Made by a program: the position numbers and the translations under genes. A DNA stretch of 64,000 nucleotides, from positions 4,438,501-4,502,500 of the forward strand of contig NC_134028.1 in NCBI RefSeq assembly GCF_964204645.1, read 5' to 3'. Every line of letters begins with the position of its first letter. Within the stretch, counting starts at the first letter, position 1. The DNA is from Tubulanus polymorphus. Its lineage: Eukaryota; Nemertea; Palaeonemertea; Tubulaniformes; Tubulanidae. This document shows positions 60,034-64,000 of this stretch, one piece after another. Below the pieces are notes generated by a model that was not told where the DNA came from, made no database searches, and was given only the letters and a program-made list of their open reading frames with translations.

Positions 60034-61190
60034 CACAGGGGCTCGTTACGATAGCTGGGGGTCCAAAATCAAAGATTTGACCCAGTATCCTAGGTACCAC
60101 CTATAAAAAAAGAAAAGGGAGCTAACATTTTGACATACTAGAATTGACCTTCTCATTTCAATCGCTCATAACTTCGTAACCCATCAACCGATTCGCTCGA
60201 AATTGGTTTCGTTTCATTCCTAAGAGGTTACTTTTTCGTTTGAGACCTTCCGCGACAAAATCGGATAAGAGACACCCGAGAAATCACGACTCAAATCCGA
60301 AAAAACTAGTCAAAATAGCCAAAGCCGGAATTACTAGGACGTCTCGGAGTAGTCGATTCCCGACGAAAAACGATGAGTTGACGCGGTTCCCGGACGTTAA
60401 TCTTCACATATCATACATCGCTGGAAAGCTTATGAACTGACCTTATTGAAAAATGCGTTTATTTGATAATCCGTTCCGAAACCGGCGACAAGCGAGGTGA
60501 TAATACGCACCGAACCGATAAATACGCACTTTAAGCGTCACTGAACCGCCATTGAGGGTGTGACGTCACGGGCTCTGAGGACTGATAAATTCGCGATACG
60601 TGATTGGTCGACTGAATATGTCAATTATCTAGCGTTGCATGCTGGGATTTCTCATGACGTCACGCAGTTAATGGCGGCCGGAATACACTTGGAAATCGTA
60701 TTTATCGCATCAATCTGGATTATCAGCTCGCCAGTCGCGGGTATCGGAACGGATTATCAAATAAACGCGTCTGTCAATAAGGTCAGTTCATAAGCTTTCC
60801 AGCGATGTATGATATGTGAAGATTAACGTCCGGGAACCGCGTCAAATCATCGTTTTTCGTCGTGAATTGAGCACTTCAAGCCGTCCTAGTAATTCCGGCT
60901 TTGGATATTTTGACCCGTTTTTTCGGATTTGAGTCGTGATTTCTCGGGCGTCTCCGGTCCGATTTCATCGGGGAAGGTCTCAAACGAAAAAGTCACCTCT
61001 TGGGAATGAAACGAATCTAATTTCGTGTAAATCGGTCGATCGGTTACGAAGTTATGAGGGGTTGAAATGAGAAGGTCAATTCTTGTATGTCAAAATGTTA
61101 GCTCCCTTTTCTTTTTTTTATAGGTGGTACCTAGGATACTGGGTCAAATCTTAGATTTTGGACCCCCAGCTATCGTAACGAGCCCCTGTG
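60034..61190. mobile_element. Complete 1,157-bp foldback element with 8-bp target duplication, hAT-like
   Basis: Both ends begin CACAGGGGCTCGTTACGATA when read inward, and the match continues with few mismatches for about 440 bp on each side. Even the central part is partly self-complementary (CGCCATT-TGTGACGTCA on one side, its complement on the other). The element is flanked by identical 8-bp copies of ATTTTGAC (60026-60033 and 61191-61198). An 8-bp target duplication and CAGGGG-type ends point to the hAT superfamily. There is no transposase frame, so it is a non-autonomous foldback element. The arms differ at scattered positions, so it is not brand new. Confidence 0.9.
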
Positions 61191-61246
61191 ATTTTGACTG
61201 ATATTTTGATAGCAGAAACCCCTTCACGGCTTCAGGTTCTTATCAA

Positions 61247-62383
61247 ATGATGACGGCAAGGTGCGTTAAAAATCACAAAATGTCTAGCAGCTTATTGATG
61301 AACTGTCGGTGCAAACATTCATAGAAAAAGAACTTGAAAAATGAATCAAACGGACCTCGTTTGACGACTACTAATAATTAGTAAATAAAAATCGACTAAA
61401 TGAATAATGAATAGGGCCTAAGTACTTTCTCTTTTTCCATCTAATTCTTGCCGTCTTTTTTTTTACAGTGGAACGAATAGGAAGCGAGGTCGAGCTGTAG
61501 ATGATGAAATAGATGAATGTATCCCAATTTCTAAACGAATCAATCGACTTCAAATTGGGTAAATCTGAATATGAGTGAATTCTTATGACTGCTGACTTTT
61601 TGGTCTGCCAGTCAGTAGTGGGTGGCTTAGAGATGATGAATTCAATAAATGCAATTTTTCAGGGCTGTTGATCAAAATATGGACGTCTCAAACCACAGTC
61701 AATATTCACAATCATCAATGACTGCGCAATCCTCAGATGTAAGTCACCTCTCCCCCTCAGTCAGTCAGTCAGTCAGTCCCATATTCCTCCCTCTCTCTCC
61801 TTGTCCCCTCTTTCCTCCCTTGGTTCCCTCTCTCCCCCTCAGTCTCTCTCCTCCCTCAGCACTTCCTCCCTCTTTCCCACTCCCTCTCTTCCCTCAGTCC
61901 CCCTCATCCCTCTCTCCCAATCAGTCCCCTCTCCTTGCTCTCCCCTCTGTACCCCTGTCTCCCCCTCTGCGCCCCTCTCCCCCTCTTGTGCCCCTCCCTC
62001 CCCCTCTGAATTTTCATTGATGAAATTGTTCTCTTGTTTTTTAGGTAAATTTACAACAACAACAACAACAATACCCGAATTATGCTAAACCGGAAAACTA
62101 TTTATCACCGTGGCAACAAATGACGAACAATAATTATTTACCATCGCCATCGGCAACAGAGAATAAAAACTATAATGTTAAAACATCGGACGAAATTTAT
62201 AGTGATTTTAGAGATGTGCCACCAGGGGGCGAGTTGGTGAACGACGAGGAGGAAGGGATGGTTTATGAACCTGAATTAGGAGTTGAAGATAATCCTCACT
62301 ATTATGATATCAATAACGTTCTGTTTCACGCTCACATTCACAGAACGCAACGACTGAAAATACAATCAAAACATTCATCGTAA
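61247..62383 (+). CDS. Small nuclear-type protein, possibly VCF1/FAM104-like VCP cofactor
   Basis: Four exons (61247-61260, 61469-61558, 61663-61738, 62045-62383) join in frame to 172 residues. The first exon contributes only MMTA plus two bases; it is chosen because phase and the GTGCGT donor fit. Exon 2 gives the basic segment GTNRKRGRAVDDEIDECIP and SKRINRLQIG, a likely nuclear-localisation signal. The middle is Ser/Gln-rich with a short Gln run. The C-terminus NPHYYDINNVLFHAHIHRTQ has the pattern of Y, IN, L, AH and Q seen in the VCP-binding helix of FAM104A/VCF1, whose family also has an N-terminal nuclear signal and similar length. The match is short, so the family call is tentative; the gene itself is well supported by splice phases. 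AATAAA is at 63766-63771. Confidence 0.5.
61741..62020 (+). repeat. CT-rich low-complexity intron with CAGT repeats
   Basis: The intron between 61739 and 62044 starts with CAGTCAGTCAGTCAGT and continues as about 240 bp of CCCTCTCTCC-type polypyrimidine. Open frames across it are composition artefacts. Confidence 0.8.
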
Positions 62384-62975
62384 AATCACCGAAATCAGTG
62401 AAAACAGCGAAAATAATCGCCTCTGGAGATATTTGCATCAACAGTATTTAACTTTTATTTTGCGGTTGAGAATCATTTGCCCCTAGAGGGGGTGTTTTCA
62501 TTGAGTATATGTGTGCACACTCTGGGGATCAATTCGGGATCCTGTGTAACAGTTTTTGGCTCATTTAGACTTCACATGACTGTACTCGATGAAGACTCCT
62601 CCACCTGTGGCTCCCTCTTTTTGAAAGTGTTGTTATTTGGTGTGTTTGCATTGAGAGTATGCGGTGCATGTAACCATACAAGTGTAAACTTCAGTTTACA
62701 CTTCTATGATGTAACCAGCGAGATTGCAGCAGCACCCTCCCCTCTCATTGTTGAATGTGGTGATGGTGTCTATTATTGTGTGATATTACCTGTTGCCTGT
62801 CTGCGGCTCAGTTCCACATCTGTATCAGTAATTCTATAATTAGACCACGGTGGTGGAACTGGACTCATTATCATCTCCCAAATAGATTTAAGATCAACTG
62901 AATTGATAAAAGAAAATCTACTAACGAATCTGTTTTTTCCGTGAAACTCACCAACAGGCTGTGCGACTTGAGGTA

Positions 62976-63521
62976 CTAATGTCTATTTATTAATTGATGA
63001 GACCTGTTTTTCTTGGATATTTTGCTCACTTTTTGGGGTACATACCTCATTTATGTCTTAACAGAATGCCAAAAATCGCGGACAACAACTGAATATCCGA
63101 TATATTTCCAGTTCTGTACCAATTAGATGGATTGGCAAAAAGACTCCTTAAGTCCAGTTGAATGAGAGAGAAAATCCTCCATTTTGTCAAATTTCTTGGA
63201 TTTGAACATTGTTACCATGCCTACGCCACCCTGATTTAGTTGTTGAGACCCCACAAGAAAAATAACTTCATTTCGTAGGCATGGTGACAATGTAAAAATT
63301 CAAGAAATTTGACAAAATGGAGGATTTTCTCTCATTCAATTGGACTTAAGGAGTCTTTTTGCCAATCCATCTAATTGGTACAGATCTGGAAATATATCGG
63401 ATATTCAGTTGTTGTCCGCGATTTTTGGCATTCTGTTAAGACATAAATGAGGTATGTACCCCAAAAAGTAAGCAAAATATCCAAGAAAAACAGGTCTCAT
63501 CAATTAATAAATAGACATTAG
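62976..63521. mobile_element. 546-bp near-palindromic element with TA flanks, in a 3' UTR
   Basis: Inward from both ends the sequence reads CTAATGTCTATTTATTAATT and continues as matching arms of about 250 bp (ending near GCATGG-AACATTG), separated by about 60 bp. TA lies outside both ends (62974-62975 and 63522-63523), as for Tc1/mariner-type insertions. The arms differ at only a few positions. No transposase frame. It lies between the stop codon at 62383 and the AATAAA at 63766, so it is probably transcribed. Confidence 0.88.
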
Positions 63522-64000
63522 TAATGAGGATGAGGTCTACTGTATAGAAGCAACAGCATGTTAGTTTTTTTAGTGTTTTACAAGTCAGTTGTATCAATCT
63601 GTAGCACTGTGTGTTGAATGTAGTAATTTAGAATCGTTTGTTATTTTGTTAAAGCGTTCATCAATTCACTAATTTATTATTGATATATTACGCTAATATT
63701 TAATCAATAACGATATCATGCAGATGCATTTAAGTCGAATGCATTAAAACTATTTGTAATATATAAATAAAATCATTATTATTTCACCGAAGAATTCGTC
63801 CTATTTTTTCACTATCTTCCGGCAGTTAATATTCAAAGGAAGTGTCCCGGGTGCGATCCCAGGCTTTAGATGGTGATGCCTTATTAAGTATGCTGATTTT
63901 GATATGATCGCCACACTGAATTTCCCTGTGATGACTGGTGCAAGGAATTGAAATAAGTTATTTCCGGGAAATATTAATAGATAGTTCTCTATGATGTAGA
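63522..64000 (+). other. 3' UTR end and right edge
   Basis: AATAAA at 63766-63771 is a good polyadenylation signal for the upstream small gene. A GTCCCGGGTGCGATCCCAGG string near 63843 looks like a decayed tRNA-type T-arm but no tRNA folds. Nothing else was seen. Confidence 0.5.

Noticed and set aside
60240-60793. Open frames inside the foldback element
   Set aside because: They are short, lie on palindromic DNA and lack transposase motifs.
61649-62088. Overlapping Pro/Ser/Leu-rich frames
   Set aside because: They translate the CT-rich intron between two well-phased exons; they are composition artefacts.

Overview
The window looks like nuclear DNA of an invertebrate animal, probably a marine lophotrochozoan. 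It is AT-rich, genes are split by short GT-AG introns, polyadenylation signals are AATAAA, and the recognisable proteins are animal-specific (LMTK kinase, receptor guanylyl cyclase, GON domain, ASB-type SOCS box). No prokaryotic, organellar or viral gene was seen. The species cannot be named from the sequence alone. All gene models were spliced by eye, checking open frame and intron phase; none has transcript support.

Layout, left to right. 0-6 kb: a 781-bp inverted-repeat element with TTA target duplications, then a minus-strand Ly6/three-finger-type gene with a signal-peptide exon about 3.6 kb from its domain exon. 6-12 kb: a compact housekeeping cluster with TVP23/FAM18 (minus) and a TMEM243-like gene (plus) head to head, then RPS2/uS5 (minus). 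12.8-23.4 kb: a ~30-exon gene for a conserved-looking multi-pass membrane protein of about 1,200 residues that I do not recognise, followed by a 3' region with a short repeated motif and a large imperfect hairpin. 27.3-29.4 kb: a 705-residue ankyrin-repeat/SOCS-box protein (minus) in one coding exon. 29.5-34.3 kb: gene-poor, repeat-rich DNA with a 112-bp near-perfect palindrome, a decayed LINE fragment and two inverted copies of one repeat.

34.4-44.3 kb: a receptor guanylyl cyclase (plus) with ligand-binding, transmembrane, kinase-homology and cyclase domains. 45.1-46.0 kb: an intronless histamine N-methyltransferase-like gene (minus). 47.1-50.7 kb: a small secreted protein joining an N-terminal PAN/apple-like cysteine segment to a C-terminal GON domain, without an ADAMTS protease. 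51.6-52.2 kb: intronless THYN1 (EVE domain). 54.0-59.4 kb: a lemur tyrosine kinase (LMTK), minus strand. 59.4-61.2 kb: a complete 1,157-bp foldback element with 8-bp target duplications. 61.2-62.4 kb: a small gene that may be a VCF1/FAM104-type VCP cofactor; its 3' UTR contains a 546-bp near-palindromic element flanked by TA.

The genes do not form a functional cluster; they are a normal syntenic block of unrelated loci. The most distinctive points are the PAN+GON secreted protein, the unidentified membrane protein, and several complete foldback/TIR elements, two of which sit where they could affect a gene (just upstream of a putative start codon, and inside a 3' UTR).
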